Notes: a model not told the origin generated them from the letters alone. DNA of 33,596 nt from an uncultured bacterium (GCA_902795965.1 CADBNI010000010.1:1-33596); one strand, 5' to 3'. Shown: positions 24,036 through 32,727, counted from the stretch's first letter. Numbers and translations are program-made.

Positions 24036-25319
24036 AAACCTTGAACAAATCTCATTGACATTTTTCAAAAAATCTTCTTTATTAAAAATTTCGTCAATTT
24101 CAAATGCGGAAAGATATTTTGTAACATCTTCATCATTAATAAAATTTACTCTGAAATCTCCGTCATGCTCAAACGCATCAAGCGCATTACGTTGAACAAG
24201 CCTGTACGCATCTTCACGTGTCAAACCCTTTTCGACCAATTTCAGCAAAACTTTTTGTGAAAAAACGATCCCACCGAACTTGTCGGCATTTTTAAGCATA
24301 TTACCTTCGTGTACAACAAGATTTTTTATAATCTCCGTATAGCGATTCAGCATAAAATCAACCAGAATCAAACTGTCGGGGAAAATTATTCGTTCTGCCG
24401 AACTGTGAGAAATATCTCTCTCATGCCAAAGCGGAATATTTTCCATAGCAGCGATTGAATTTGCTCTGACAACTCTTGCAAGCCCGCACAAATTTTCCGA
24501 CAATACAGGGTTCTTTTTGTGAGGCATTGCTGACGATCCTTTTTGATTTTTGCCGAAACCTTCTTCAACTTCCAAAACTTCCGTTCTTTGTAAATGTCTT
24601 ATTTCTGTTGCAAACTGCTCGATTACACTTGCAATCAAAGCTAATGACTGCATAAAATATGCGTGATAATCTCTTGCAATAATCTGTGTAGAAATTTTTG
24701 CGGGTTTAAGCCCCAAATTTTTGCAGGTAATTTTTTCGATTTCGGGGGGAATGTTACTGTAAGTTCCGACAGGCCCTGAAATCTGCCCTACTCTGATTTG
24801 TTCGAGTGCGTGAATAAAATTAGCTCTTTGTCGTTCCAAAATATCAATGTGATTGCAGAGTTTTATCCCGAATGTCATAATTTCCGCATGAACACCGTGA
24901 GAACGGCCGATACAAACCGTATTTTTATGTTTTTTTGCAAGATTTTTCAAAGCGTTTATGGCTTCGTCCAAGTCTTTTATTATAATTTTTCCGCTGTCTT
25001 GAATTTGCAGAGCAAAAGCCGTATCTATGACGTCAGAACTTGTCATACCGACATGCATGTATTTTGCCAAGTCACCCAAACTTTCGTTAACACAGGTTAA
25101 AAAAGCGATTACGTCATGTCTTACTTCGGCTTCAATTTCGTCTATTCGTTTTATATCAAATTTTGCTTTCTTTTCGAGTTCTTCGATATCTTTTTCGGGA
25201 AAAGTACCGATTTGCGCATAGGCCTTTGCCACTGCAATTTCAACATTAAGATAGTATTGGAATTTTGAGTTTAAATCCCAAATTTTCTTCATTTCTTCAC
25301 GCGAATATCTTTCAATCAT
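24027..25319 (-). CDS. purB: Adenylosuccinate lyase
   Basis: PurB releases fumarate from SAICAR and from adenylosuccinate in purine synthesis. The 430-aa protein carries [11 protein letters not shown], the catalytic His region GRSHGVHAE, and the fumarase/ASL signature [11 protein letters not shown] with the catalytic Ser loop. Length matches the short bacterial form. No Shine-Dalgarno precedes the ATG. TAAAAT lies 7 nt upstream, so the message may be leaderless. The last 9 nt overlap the end of the ClpB-like gene on the other strand. Confidence 0.97.
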   Translation of the reverse strand: MIERYSREEMKKIWDLNSKFQYYLNVEIAVAKAYAQIGTFPEKDIEELEKKAKFDIKRIDEIEAEVRHDVIAFLTCVNESLGDLAKYMHVGMTSSDVIDTAFALQIQDSGKIIIKDLDEAINALKNLAKKHKNTVCIGRSHGVHAEIMTFGIKLCNHIDILERQRANFIHALEQIRVGQISGPVGTYSNIPPEIEKITCKNLGLKPAKISTQIIARDYHAYFMQSLALIASVIEQFATEIRHLQRTEVLEVEEGFGKNQKGSSAMPHKKNPVLSENLCGLARVVRANSIAAMENIPLWHERDISHSSAERIIFPDSLILVDFMLNRYTEIIKNLVVHEGNMLKNADKFGGIVFSQKVLLKLVEKGLTREDAYRLVQRNALDAFEHDGDFRVNFINDEDVTKYLSAFEIDEIFNKEDFLKNVNEICSRFLD

Positions 25320-25476
25320 ATAATTATTTTATCATAAATATTATTTTATATGTAACAAAAACTTAACATATAAAATAAAAAAGTAAATTTTCTAAACGCA
25401 AAATACTTTATATAAATGTAAGGGAAATCTAAATTTTACAACGGGAAAAATTCGGATATTAACATATAATCTAAGG

Positions 25477-25581
25477 TTCGTATAAGAACGGGAAGATTAA
25501 AGAAAAAGACTTATTTTATACTCTCTCTCTTAATATCCTCGTGTTTATTTAATGTTGCCATAATTTGGCAACTTTTTTTTT
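25477..25581 (+). ncRNA. Candidate small RNA ending at an intrinsic terminator
   Basis: A plus-strand terminator (GTTGCCA, loop TAATT, TGGCAAC, then nine T; 25554-25581) stands 240 nt from any plus-strand gene: both flanking genes (purB and the SGNH hydrolase) are on the minus strand. About 85-95 nt upstream is a consensus TATAAT (25465-25470). Together they suggest a transcript of about 105 nt. No good -35 is visible and I do not recognise a known RNA family; the inner sequence has only a small GTTC/GAAC stem. Confidence 0.35.
25554..25581 (+). terminator. Plus-strand intrinsic terminator in an otherwise minus-strand region
   Basis: A 7-bp stem followed directly by T9, the last of which falls in the stop codon of the SGNH hydrolase gene. 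On the minus strand the stem is followed by ATTAAAT, a poor tail, so its direction is plus. Confidence 0.75.
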
Positions 25582-26182
25582 ATGAAATTTTCAAAATATA
25601 TTCGCACAATTTATTTGCAATTATGTTATGGGAAGTTATGTCATAGTGCAAACCATCAATATCGGACGGTTTGGCAAATTCATTGATATCAAATATTTTA
25701 CAATCAAATTCCAAGGCAAGTTTTTTATAAATCTTGCCGACATTTTTGGATTTTGCAACACTTGTTTCATCAAATTGACATCTGAAATATCCGTCCAAAA
25801 TATTGTTGTCCAAAACAACGGGAGGAATGAGAATAACGGTATCCGTTTTTGTCTTAGCTATTGATATCAGACGTTTCAAGCCGTTTTCCACCGTTTCATC
25901 ATTTATATCATATTGAAACTGTAAGTCGTTTGTACCTATTGCAAGAATTAAAATATCGACATTTTCATATAAAATTGTCGGAAAATGTTCCTGAGCGGAA
26001 AACGCAAATCCTTTAAGATTGCTCACAAACCCCGTTCGGTCACAGCCGCCTTCCTCAATAACTTCGTATTCGGCTCCAAGATTTTTTTGCAAAATTGTTG
26101 TCCATCTAACGTCATATCTTGAACCGTCAAGAGGGTTAAATCCGTATGTATTCGAATCACCGTAGCATAGTATCTTTTTCAT
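25580..26182 (-). CDS. SGNH/GDSL-family hydrolase
   Basis: A 200-aa probable esterase or acyl/acetyl hydrolase. All SGNH blocks are visible: GDSNTYGF (nucleophile Ser, block I), the Gly block in EEGGCDRTGF, GTNDLQF (block III Asn) and DGLHYD (block V Asp/His). No signal peptide, so it is likely cytosolic. The start at 26182 has AGGTGA directly upstream. A GTG 6 nt earlier is the alternative. The gene starts 26 nt inside the end of the 507-aa protein gene, so the two are co-transcribed. Substrate cannot be read from sequence. Confidence 0.9.
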   Translation of the reverse strand: MKKILCYGDSNTYGFNPLDGSRYDVRWTTILQKNLGAEYEVIEEGGCDRTGFVSNLKGFAFSAQEHFPTILYENVDILILAIGTNDLQFQYDINDETVENGLKRLISIAKTKTDTVILIPPVVLDNNILDGYFRCQFDETSVAKSKNVGKIYKKLALEFDCKIFDINEFAKPSDIDGLHYDITSHNIIANKLCEYILKIS

Positions 26183-27680
26183 ATTCACCTATAAATTCAT
26201 TCATTGAAACGTAACTTGATTTAAATGCAATATTCGTATTTAAACCTTTATTCTGTTCGGAATTTTTATTATTTCCTTTCTTTTTAGTCATCCAAATATT
26301 CAACTTCGGAAGCAATACTCCAAGCATTATTGCACTGTACGCAATTCCCGATATTTGTGCAATATTTAATTTTCTCAAATCAGCTTTTACATTACCGCCC
26401 TGCGCGAGAATTTCTTTTTGCGATTTCAAAGATATGTCTTGAAGCCAATGTTTTATACCTTTTCCTTTTTTAGTTATATTAAACAGTTTTTTCTGTTTCG
26501 GGTCAAGTATTTGCGCAACACCTTTTGAAACAAAACCTCCCAAAACAAGCCAGTTTAAAAATCCCAGATAATCTCTGACATTGGTTTCTCTGAGTTCGGT
26601 AGAATCTTTTGATGCAAATATTCTTCCCAAAATAAGCGTTCCGTATATTGTCTTAATAGCATTTCCGCTCGTTGCAGGCCCGTCAAATTCAAGTTTTTTG
26701 ATAAAATCGGCAGGTCTTTTTACACCCATAACTTTTGTCAACATCAAAACAAAAATTCCCGCCGACAAAAGTTTTTTTATTAACAAACCTTTTTCCTTTT
26801 TCTTTTCGTTTTTATTTGCAACGTTATTTTCATATCCGTTTTCGCCGACAAAATTGTCAATGCCTGTACGTCTTTTGGTCAAATATCTGTTCAAATATTG
26901 ATTTGAAATCGCAAGCCCCATTGAAAGCGGAATTGCAATTCCTATTCTCCAATTATTCATGGATTTCAATTTTGCCAAAATCTTTGTATAATCACTTTTT
27001 GAATTATTGAAGAAAATATTTTTTCCTGAATCGACAATATCTCTAAGTGCATGAGAAAGATTTGAGGATACCTCATTTTTTCCCGATTTGATTGTAATAT
27101 TATTATCCGCGCCAAACAGATTTATAATTTCGTCCTGAATATTTGAAAGAATTTTTTTGCCTGATTTTTTATCCGAATTTCTGTCCGTAATCAAATTAGT
27201 TAATTTGTCTACAATCGCATTTGCTTTTGTTTTATCCGTATCGGCAAAATTTCTTGTTTCCGACCCGACAATTCCCGACATTGAATTTAGGACATTTTGT
27301 ACGTAACCTTTCGGTGTTTTATCGGATTTTTTATAAATATCCGCAAAAACGTCCAAACCTTTGTTTGTAATCCAAGAACCCGAATTTACGGCAACATCGG
27401 GATTTAATTTTTTTGAAATAAATTTAGAGGCAAAAATTGCAAACACCGCGGCGGAAAATTCCGCAATAAATGTTCCCGTATATTCTCTAAATCCCATCTC
27501 TATTCCCGCCTGTTTGCCTCTGTGTTTTGTTTCGACAATCGTTCTCGGGGTATCCATGGCAAAAACATCAACAAACGAAGCGTTAAGCATGTCATTATTA
27601 CTCAATGTATACAAAGCATTTGACAAACCTCCCATAGAGGCACCAAAATTAGGGGTATTTTTTATATTGTTTATTTTCAT
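26157..27680 (-). CDS. Multi-pass membrane protein with NTPNFGA N-terminus, unknown
   Basis: A 507-aa protein of no family I recognise. It opens MKINNIKNTPNFGASMGG and near its end again reads NIAFKSSY, short motifs seen in other proteins here (SPSFGN in the 118-aa protein). Hydrophobic segments lie at about 68-88 (GTFIAEFSAAVFAIFASKFI), 245-262, 303-320, 345-360, 375-395 and 437-460. The stretch about 140-240 is polar and helical. Probably an inner-membrane protein. AGGAG lies 11 nt before ATG, and a T-tailed hairpin stands just upstream of it (27697-27729). Overlaps the SGNH hydrolase gene by 26 nt. Confidence 0.78.
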   Translation of the reverse strand: MKINNIKNTPNFGASMGGLSNALYTLSNNDMLNASFVDVFAMDTPRTIVETKHRGKQAGIEMGFREYTGTFIAEFSAAVFAIFASKFISKKLNPDVAVNSGSWITNKGLDVFADIYKKSDKTPKGYVQNVLNSMSGIVGSETRNFADTDKTKANAIVDKLTNLITDRNSDKKSGKKILSNIQDEIINLFGADNNITIKSGKNEVSSNLSHALRDIVDSGKNIFFNNSKSDYTKILAKLKSMNNWRIGIAIPLSMGLAISNQYLNRYLTKRRTGIDNFVGENGYENNVANKNEKKKEKGLLIKKLLSAGIFVLMLTKVMGVKRPADFIKKLEFDGPATSGNAIKTIYGTLILGRIFASKDSTELRETNVRDYLGFLNWLVLGGFVSKGVAQILDPKQKKLFNITKKGKGIKHWLQDISLKSQKEILAQGGNVKADLRKLNIAQISGIAYSAIMLGVLLPKLNIWMTKKKGNNKNSEQNKGLNTNIAFKSSYVSMNEFIGEYEKDTMLR

Positions 27681-27696
27681 TCGTAATTTTTCTCCT

Positions 27697-27729
27697 AAAA
27701 AAGTTCTTAAAAATAAATTTTAAGAACTT
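27697..27729 (-). promoter_or_regulatory. Leader hairpin with T-tail (possible attenuator)
   Basis: AAGTTCTTAAAA (27701-27712) and TTTTAAGAACTT (27718-27729) form a perfect 12-bp stem with a 5-nt loop. On the minus strand it is followed by TTTT and then the AGGAG of the 507-aa protein gene. A minus-strand TATAAT at 27733-27738 would start the transcript at the foot of the hairpin. Confidence 0.4.
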
Positions 27730-27738
27730 CAATTATAT

Positions 27739-27937
27739 CTTTCTGCTGCACAAAAATAAAATAAGTTCTTAACAACAAAACTTATGACAACAACAGATTG
27801 AATTTTTCTTAAATGAATAACTCATACTTTTTATAAAAACATTAAAAAAATTTTTTGTCAATAACTAATTTGACCAAAGTTAAAGATTAGTAACATGTTT
27901 AGGTATGGCATAACATTTTATCCATAAATTATTCAAT
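27739..27937. other. A/T-rich gap without a gene
   Basis: About 200 bp between the leader of the 507-aa gene and the next terminator. I see no coding frame. A minus-strand TTGACA (complement of TGTCAA near 27857) is present, but its best -10 partner (TATAAA) is 20 nt away, so it is not called a promoter. Confidence 0.5.
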
Positions 27938-27967
27938 AAAAAAGTAGCATTAAATGCTACTTTTTTT
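27938..27967. terminator. Intrinsic terminator, symmetric
   Basis: AAAAAAGTAGCAT (27938-27950), loop TAA, ATGCTACTTTTTT (27954-27966). On the minus strand it ends the 118-aa protein gene 14 nt past its stop. The symmetric A/T ends would also act on plus. Confidence 0.88.
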
Positions 27968-27980
27968 ATTCAAAATTTCA

Positions 27981-28337
27981 TTAACCGATTTCAACAAATT
28001 CGTTTCCGAATTTTTTTGCTTCCTGCTCGGCTACCATTGCCGCATCTTCACGCGTTATAGAAAAATGATTAAAGCTGATTTTGCTCAATGCTGCTCTAAA
28101 ACGCTTAGCCAAAGGAATCCATTCCTTGTGAGTTTTTTCCAAGATTTCGCGAGCTTTAATATTATCCAAATAGCGTTTATTCGGGTTTTTACGAAGGGCT
28201 TTTTTCAAAATTTTGACAGCCGTATGATCAACCGATTCTTCTCTACCGGTTACATGTGTTCCCGACATCAATGCCATAATATCCTGATACGCATATTTAT
28301 TCCCGAATGAGGGACTTTGGTTTGTAATACTTAACAT
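27981..28337 (-). CDS. 118-aa protein with SPSFGN N-terminus, unknown
   Basis: No family recognised. It starts MLSITNQSPSFGNKYAY, similar to the PNFGA start of the 507-aa protein nearby, then has a basic, mostly helical body (VKILKKALRKNPNKRYLDNIKAREILEKTHKEW) and an acidic end. No signal or membrane segment. AAAGGAGA lies 6-7 nt upstream, but that site is wholly complementary to a sequence 21 nt earlier in the leader (28339-28385), so translation may be controlled. Confidence 0.78.
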   Translation of the reverse strand: MLSITNQSPSFGNKYAYQDIMALMSGTHVTGREESVDHTAVKILKKALRKNPNKRYLDNIKAREILEKTHKEWIPLAKRFRAALSKISFNHFSITREDAAMVAEQEAKKFGNEFVEIG

Positions 28338-28338
28338 A

Positions 28339-28385
28339 AAAAATCTCCTTTTCTAATCTCATAAAATTCGTGAAAGGAGATTTTT
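28339..28385 (-). promoter_or_regulatory. Hairpin masking a ribosome-binding site, with T-tail
   Basis: On the minus strand AAAAATCTCCTTT (28385-28373) pairs perfectly with AAAGGAGATTTTT (28351-28339), 21 nt later. The second arm is the Shine-Dalgarno of the 118-aa protein gene and ends in a T-run just before its ATG. It could act as the trxB terminator, as a translation switch, or both. Confidence 0.6.
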
Positions 28386-28414
28386 GCTAATAATTTTTCA
28401 TGTATTAAATTTTA

Positions 28415-29359
28415 TTAAGCCTTGACGGTTTCTTTTACCGTTTCGAGATACTTAACCGCATAAACAGCCCCGACCGCTCCATCTGATGCAGCGGTAATAA
28501 CCTGTCTTAGAGGAGTTTTTCTCACATCACCGACAGCAAAAACTCCCTCAACTGAAGTTGCCATTGTTTCGTCAGTAATAATAAATCCTCTTGAATCCTG
28601 TTCCAACTGACCCGAAATCAATTCAACATTCGGTGACATTCCGATATAAGGAAAAACACCGTTTACGGGCAAATTGGTAATCTCTTGTGTTTTAACGTTT
28701 TCCAAAACCACGTTATTAACAAGATTTTCGCCTTGAATTTCTTTAACAACGGTATCCCATACAAATTCAAGTTTTTCACATTTAAATGCTCTTTCTTGAA
28801 CGATTTTGTCTGCTCTGAGTTCGTTTCTTCTGTGGATTACATAAACCTTATCCGCAAATTTAGTCAAATACATTGCTTCTTCAACCGCAGCATTACCACC
28901 GCCGACAACCGCAACGATTTTACCTTTATAAAAAGCCCCGTCACAAACCGCACAATAGCTGACACCGCGTCCGACAAATTCTTTTTCGCCCTTGACACCC
29001 AATTTCATAGGTTGCGCGCCTGTTGCGATAATAATTGTTTTTGCTTGAAATTCATATTCATTCGTAATAATTTGTTTTGATTTCAAATCAATTTTTTGAA
29101 TTTCCTGCATCGGGAATTTATTAACCCCGAACTTGTCTGCATGTTCTTCAAATTTTTCCATCAAATCATATCCGCCAACCATTGAATAACTCGGATAATT
29201 TTCAAGTTCCAAATAATTTGAAGGCTGACCGCCAAACATGTTTATATCCACAACCGCGGTAGAAACAGCTCCTCTGCTTGAATAAATTGCAGCAGACAAC
29301 CCTGCGGGTCCGCCGCCCAAAATAACTGTATCAAAATTTAATTTTTCCATTTTCCTCAT
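28415..29359 (-). CDS. trxB: Thioredoxin-disulfide reductase
   Basis: TrxB moves electrons from NADPH through FAD to thioredoxin, in the cytosol. The 314-aa length is standard. FAD loop GGGPAGLSAAIY (about 15-26), redox pair CAVC (about 136-139), NADPH loop VGGGNAAVEEA and the C-terminal FAD motif GVFAVGDVR are all present. The ATG at 29359 overlaps the stop of the preceding gene as ATGA, indicating coupled translation. A second ATG (29350) with GAGGAAA before it is an equally good start and gives the more usual N-terminus MEKLNFDTVILGGG. Followed by the RBS-masking hairpin. Confidence 0.96.
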   Translation of the reverse strand: MRKMEKLNFDTVILGGGPAGLSAAIYSSRGAVSTAVVDINMFGGQPSNYLELENYPSYSMVGGYDLMEKFEEHADKFGVNKFPMQEIQKIDLKSKQIITNEYEFQAKTIIIATGAQPMKLGVKGEKEFVGRGVSYCAVCDGAFYKGKIVAVVGGGNAAVEEAMYLTKFADKVYVIHRRNELRADKIVQERAFKCEKLEFVWDTVVKEIQGENLVNNVVLENVKTQEITNLPVNGVFPYIGMSPNVELISGQLEQDSRGFIITDETMATSVEGVFAVGDVRKTPLRQVITAASDGAVGAVYAVKYLETVKETVKA

Positions 29360-29853
29360 TTCCCTACAATGCTCGAACCCGAAATTTTTTCGCCTTTCAA
29401 GATATACGTTGCCGTATCTTTTCTGACAATAGTAGAACCGTCGACTGCTGAAAAAGTTTCAAGATTAAGATAATTTACACCCGTAAAAGTATCTCCGTTA
29501 AGCCTCAAATCCACCGTATCGGTCAACTGTTTGTTACCGTCATATTGACCGGTTTTGGTAAACCTGATCATATCTCCTTCAACGTAATCAACTTTTACCG
29601 TTGCTGACGCACCTGTGAAAGGATTGTCCAATTTTATGACGTCACCGACTCTTGATAAGTTCCAAAAATCAATAGCCTGCGGTTTAAAATTTATATTTCC
29701 CGTCTGTTTGTCTATTTTTGCAACAACTCTCCAACTGCCATAAAAAGCCTTTGGCACTTCATCAATGGAAATTCCCGCCCGCAAAGGTTCTGCCGAAACG
29801 GAAATACCCGTCATTAATAAAATTGTAGCAATCAAAGTTTTTATATATTTCAT
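29356..29853 (-). CDS. Small exported protein co-transcribed with trxB, unknown
   Basis: A 165-aa protein with a clear signal peptide (MKYIKTLIATILLMTGISVSA, cleavage after about residue 21). The mature part is beta-rich with repeated short strands (YGSWRVVAKIDKQTGNI; DTVDLRLNGDTFTGVNYLN) and no cysteines, resembling a lipocalin-like or small beta-barrel periplasmic domain. Family not recognised. No Shine-Dalgarno; a minus-strand TATAAT lies 12 nt upstream of the ATG, so the leader is very short. The stop codon overlaps the trxB start by 4 nt. Confidence 0.8.
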   Translation of the reverse strand: MKYIKTLIATILLMTGISVSAEPLRAGISIDEVPKAFYGSWRVVAKIDKQTGNINFKPQAIDFWNLSRVGDVIKLDNPFTGASATVKVDYVEGDMIRFTKTGQYDGNKQLTDTVDLRLNGDTFTGVNYLNLETFSAVDGSTIVRKDTATYILKGEKISGSSIVGK

Positions 29854-29886
29854 AATTTGTTATTAATTATAATATAACAAAAAGCA

Positions 29887-29921
29887 AAAAAATAAAAGCG
29901 GTGACAAAAATCACCGCTTTT
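29887..29921 (-). terminator. Intrinsic terminator after pgi
   Basis: AAAAGCGGTGA (29894-29904), 6-nt loop, TCACCGCTTTT (29911-29921). On the minus strand it is followed by ATTTTTTT, 20 nt past the pgi stop. Confidence 0.88.
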
Positions 29922-29941
29922 AAAAATTATCAATTACAGGC

Positions 29942-31330
29942 TTAAACAGAAGCCATCTTAGCTTGAAGTACCTGAGCCGATTCTTCGTAACCTGCTCTGC
30001 CCATCAAAGCGTAAGTGTAATTTTTTGCCTGTTCAACACCCGGCTGATTAAATGTATTAATATTATAAAGTTCGCCTGCAATAGCAGTTTGAACTTCCAA
30101 CATATACAAAAGCTGAGCTACATTATAGCCGTCAACCTTGTCCAACGTAATCGTAATAGTCGGTCTGTTGTAATCTGATAATGCTACTCTTGTAGAATCA
30201 GCTTCGGCATTAATTAATTGATTAATTGATTTACCGCCCAAATATCCGATACCCGTATATTCAAAGATTTTTGGAATTTCAAGAGTATTATCAAATTCCG
30301 CAACTCTGACAAAGTTGATAACTTTATCGTTCGGACCTTCGTTATAAAGCTGAATTTGAGAGTGCTGATCGGTTGCACCGAGAGCCTTAATCGGAGTAGG
30401 CCCGATATGAACATCTTTACCGTTTTTATCTTTATTTTTACCCAAAGATTCAGCCCAAAGCTGAACGTACCAATCGGATACATATTTCAATCTGCTTGAA
30501 TAAGGCATCATAACCGAAAGATTTTTACCTTTTTTAGTATCCATAAGGTAATGGATTAAAGCGTTTTGAGCTGCGATATTTTCGTTAATATCGGTATTTT
30601 TCAAAGCCAAATCCATGTCTTTTATACCGTTGATAATTTCATCAATATCAAGTCCTACAAGAGCAAACGGCAACAAACCTACTGCCGAGAATACGGAAAA
30701 TCTTCCGCCCACATCATCGGGAACAACAAAAGTTTTGTAACCTTCCTGTTCGGAAATTTGTCTCAAGATACCTGTTTTCTTGTCGGTTGTTGCAACGATA
30801 TTTTTTCTGTAATCACTGCCCAATTCCTGTTCAAGAATATTTTTAACAATCATAAACTGCGACATTGTTTCTGCCGTAGAACCCGACTTTGTAATAACGT
30901 TTACGAGAGTTTTTTTCAAATCCAAAATATTCAACAATCCGGTAATCGAATCGGGGTCAATATTGTCAAGGAAGAAAATTCTCGGCATACCGTTTCTTTG
31001 TTCGGGAGTCAACAAATTCCAATAAGGTTTCAAAAGAGCTTCCGTCACTGCAATACCGCCGAGAGCAGAACCGCCGATACCTAATACAAGAACATTTTCA
31101 AACTTACCTTGAACCTGTGAAGCAAATTCTTTAACATACCAGATAGTTTCTTCATTATAACCAAGGTTCATCCACTGAAGCCACTGTTCGGGTTTGTCTT
31201 TTCTTTTGTTCAAATCCGTAATAATTTTTGCAATAGTGTCTTTGTAGTTTGAAAATTCTTTTTGAATGTTCAAACCGTTTTCTTTACCGATAATCATTTC
31301 GTCGGCATTTTTGTAGTTTAATTTAATCAT
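29942..31330 (-). CDS. pgi: Glucose-6-phosphate isomerase
   Basis: Pgi interconverts glucose-6-phosphate and fructose-6-phosphate in glycolysis. The 462-aa protein is the short bacterial/cyanobacterial form. Motifs: GIGGSALGG (about 81-89), the sugar-phosphate SIS loop VITKSGSTAET, PDDVGGRFSVFSAVGLLP, and the C-terminal signature region GATDQHSQIQLYNEGP containing the catalytic His. GAGGG lies 6 nt before ATG. It has its own promoter (31368-31395) and terminator and is not part of the adjacent retroelement. Confidence 0.97.
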   Translation of the reverse strand: MIKLNYKNADEMIIGKENGLNIQKEFSNYKDTIAKIITDLNKRKDKPEQWLQWMNLGYNEETIWYVKEFASQVQGKFENVLVLGIGGSALGGIAVTEALLKPYWNLLTPEQRNGMPRIFFLDNIDPDSITGLLNILDLKKTLVNVITKSGSTAETMSQFMIVKNILEQELGSDYRKNIVATTDKKTGILRQISEQEGYKTFVVPDDVGGRFSVFSAVGLLPFALVGLDIDEIINGIKDMDLALKNTDINENIAAQNALIHYLMDTKKGKNLSVMMPYSSRLKYVSDWYVQLWAESLGKNKDKNGKDVHIGPTPIKALGATDQHSQIQLYNEGPNDKVINFVRVAEFDNTLEIPKIFEYTGIGYLGGKSINQLINAEADSTRVALSDYNRPTITITLDKVDGYNVAQLLYMLEVQTAIAGELYNINTFNQPGVEQAKNYTYALMGRAGYEESAQVLQAKMASV

Positions 31331-31367
31331 TTCTTACCCTCAATTAATAAGTACACTTTATACACTC

Positions 31368-31395
31368 ATTATATGTAGTAAAGCTATAAAAACAA
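31368..31395 (-). promoter_or_regulatory. Probable sigma-70 promoter of pgi
   Basis: On the minus strand TTGTTT (31395-31390), 16 nt, then consensus TATAAT (31373-31368), 38 nt before the pgi start codon. Confidence 0.5.
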
Positions 31396-31447
31396 GATGT
31401 TATATTTTTTATTACGGAATTGTAACGTACACGCTTATTGTATCCCC

Positions 31448-32569
31448 TCATGCCAAAACCGCCTTAAATTCCAACAACTCCGATATTATAAACAATGAAT
31501 TAAACATATTTGCAAATTTTGTTTTCATTTTAAACCCGCACAGATTTACGAGCATTCCGAGATAACTGTTAATTGACCTGAAAAATTCGGTCAAAGATTT
31601 TTGACCGAACCGATTGTAAGATTTTTTCCATTTGTAAATCAGTTGATAAATTTTTGCTATCGTCATTTGCCGTAAGAATACCCGCGCTGGTTTTATGATA
31701 AACCCGACAAAGTCGATTCCCTGCACTATTTTGTTTATAAGTTTTTTGCGCGGATGAAGTTCGACTTGTACATATATTTTTGCGTAATCTTTTATTGAAT
31801 TAAACCAGAAGTTAAGCATTTTTGCGCTTTCACCAAGGATAACAAAGTCGTCCACGTACCTGACGTAATATTTGCATTTGAGATTTCGTTTGATGTATTG
31901 GTCTATCACGTTCAAGTAAACGTTGCTAAAAAATTGACTTGTCAAATTTCCGATTGGCAAGCCATGATTTTTATCAGCATTAAATAAACTTTTGTATGCG
32001 GGAATAAGTTTGTATTTTCTTGCGGACGATTTTTTGTAAACGTTTTCGGTCGGGTCGTTGTAAATTATCATGCGAATAAGATACAAAAGCCATTCTTCGC
32101 ATACTTGTTCTTTTATAAGGGAGTAGAGGGTATTTTTGTCTATTGATACAAAAAAGTTTGACAGGTCTGCCTTGAGGTAATACATAGGTTTTTTGTAGTT
32201 GAGGGTTGCACTGCGGGTAAAATGCAAAAGTCTTTTTGCGGCGGCGAGGGTACCGCGTTTTGGAATACAACTGTACGTATCGCGGATAAATCGTTTGTAA
32301 AATCGGGGAGAAATAAAATTGTAAATAAGGTGATGAACAATTCTGTCGCGAAAATTAGCCGCCCAGACTTCGCGGGGTTTTGGTTTTGTAACGACAAAAC
32401 AGATGCATTTTCCTATTTTGTATCTTCCCGATTTTATTTCTTTGTAAAGGTTTAGGAGATTTCTTTCGAGATTAAGCTCAAATTTGAGAGCCGCGCGCTT
32501 GCATCGCTTGTTTTTTCGACAGTCAAAATATGCTTTGAATAAATCCGCTAAAGTAAAATCGTATTCCAT
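31448..32569 (-). CDS. Diversity-generating retroelement reverse transcriptase
   Basis: A 373-aa reverse transcriptase that copies the TR RNA with errors at adenines. DGR-type marks: GLPIGNLTSQFFSNVYLN (the (I/V/L)GxxxSQ form of motif 4 that separates DGR from group II intron enzymes) and the active site YVDD (Y238-D241; 31847-31858) in YYVRYVDDFVILG. The palm start RDRIVHHLIYNFI and YLKADLSNFFVSIDK (catalytic Asp of motif 3) are intact, as is the thumb (QMTIAKIYQLIYKWKKSYNRF). It looks functional. There is no maturase or endonuclease domain. I start at MEYDFTLADLF (32569). An ATG at 32608, 3 nt past the TR, would add 13 hydrophobic residues. Neither has a clear Shine-Dalgarno. It ends 117 bp before pgi. 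Confidence 0.96.
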   Translation of the reverse strand: MEYDFTLADLFKAYFDCRKNKRCKRAALKFELNLERNLLNLYKEIKSGRYKIGKCICFVVTKPKPREVWAANFRDRIVHHLIYNFISPRFYKRFIRDTYSCIPKRGTLAAAKRLLHFTRSATLNYKKPMYYLKADLSNFFVSIDKNTLYSLIKEQVCEEWLLYLIRMIIYNDPTENVYKKSSARKYKLIPAYKSLFNADKNHGLPIGNLTSQFFSNVYLNVIDQYIKRNLKCKYYVRYVDDFVILGESAKMLNFWFNSIKDYAKIYVQVELHPRKKLINKIVQGIDFVGFIIKPARVFLRQMTIAKIYQLIYKWKKSYNRFGQKSLTEFFRSINSYLGMLVNLCGFKMKTKFANMFNSLFIISELLEFKAVLA

Positions 32570-32610
32570 AATTATGATAAAAAGCAAACGAAAAAACGAA
32601 TATTTCATTG

Positions 32611-32727
32611 CCTACACAGAGGACCCCGTTTTGGTTATTCTTGTTGTTGTTGTTCGAGTTACCATTGTCAAAGTTCACGTTCCACGCGTTGTTTGTATTG
32701 TTCTCTGACGACGACCAAAACCAGCCG
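32611..32727 (-). repeat. DGR template repeat (TR)
   Basis: 117 bp between avd and the reverse transcriptase gene. In minus-strand sense it reads as a run of AAC/AAT codons (15 Asn) aligned to the VR frame. Compared with the VR at 33398-33514, 97 positions are identical and 20 differ, all 20 at TR adenines (13 A-to-G, 5 A-to-C, 2 A-to-T); 20 of the 40 adenines are changed. The first 26 and last 18 bp are identical except for the boundary adenines. It is the non-variable donor copy; its apparent translation is not a protein gene. Confidence 0.97.

Noticed and set aside
31448..32608. Group II intron or retron reverse transcriptase
   Set aside because: No maturase/endonuclease domain or intron RNA ends, no msr/msd; the adjacent avd and the adenine-biased TR/VR pair identify a DGR.
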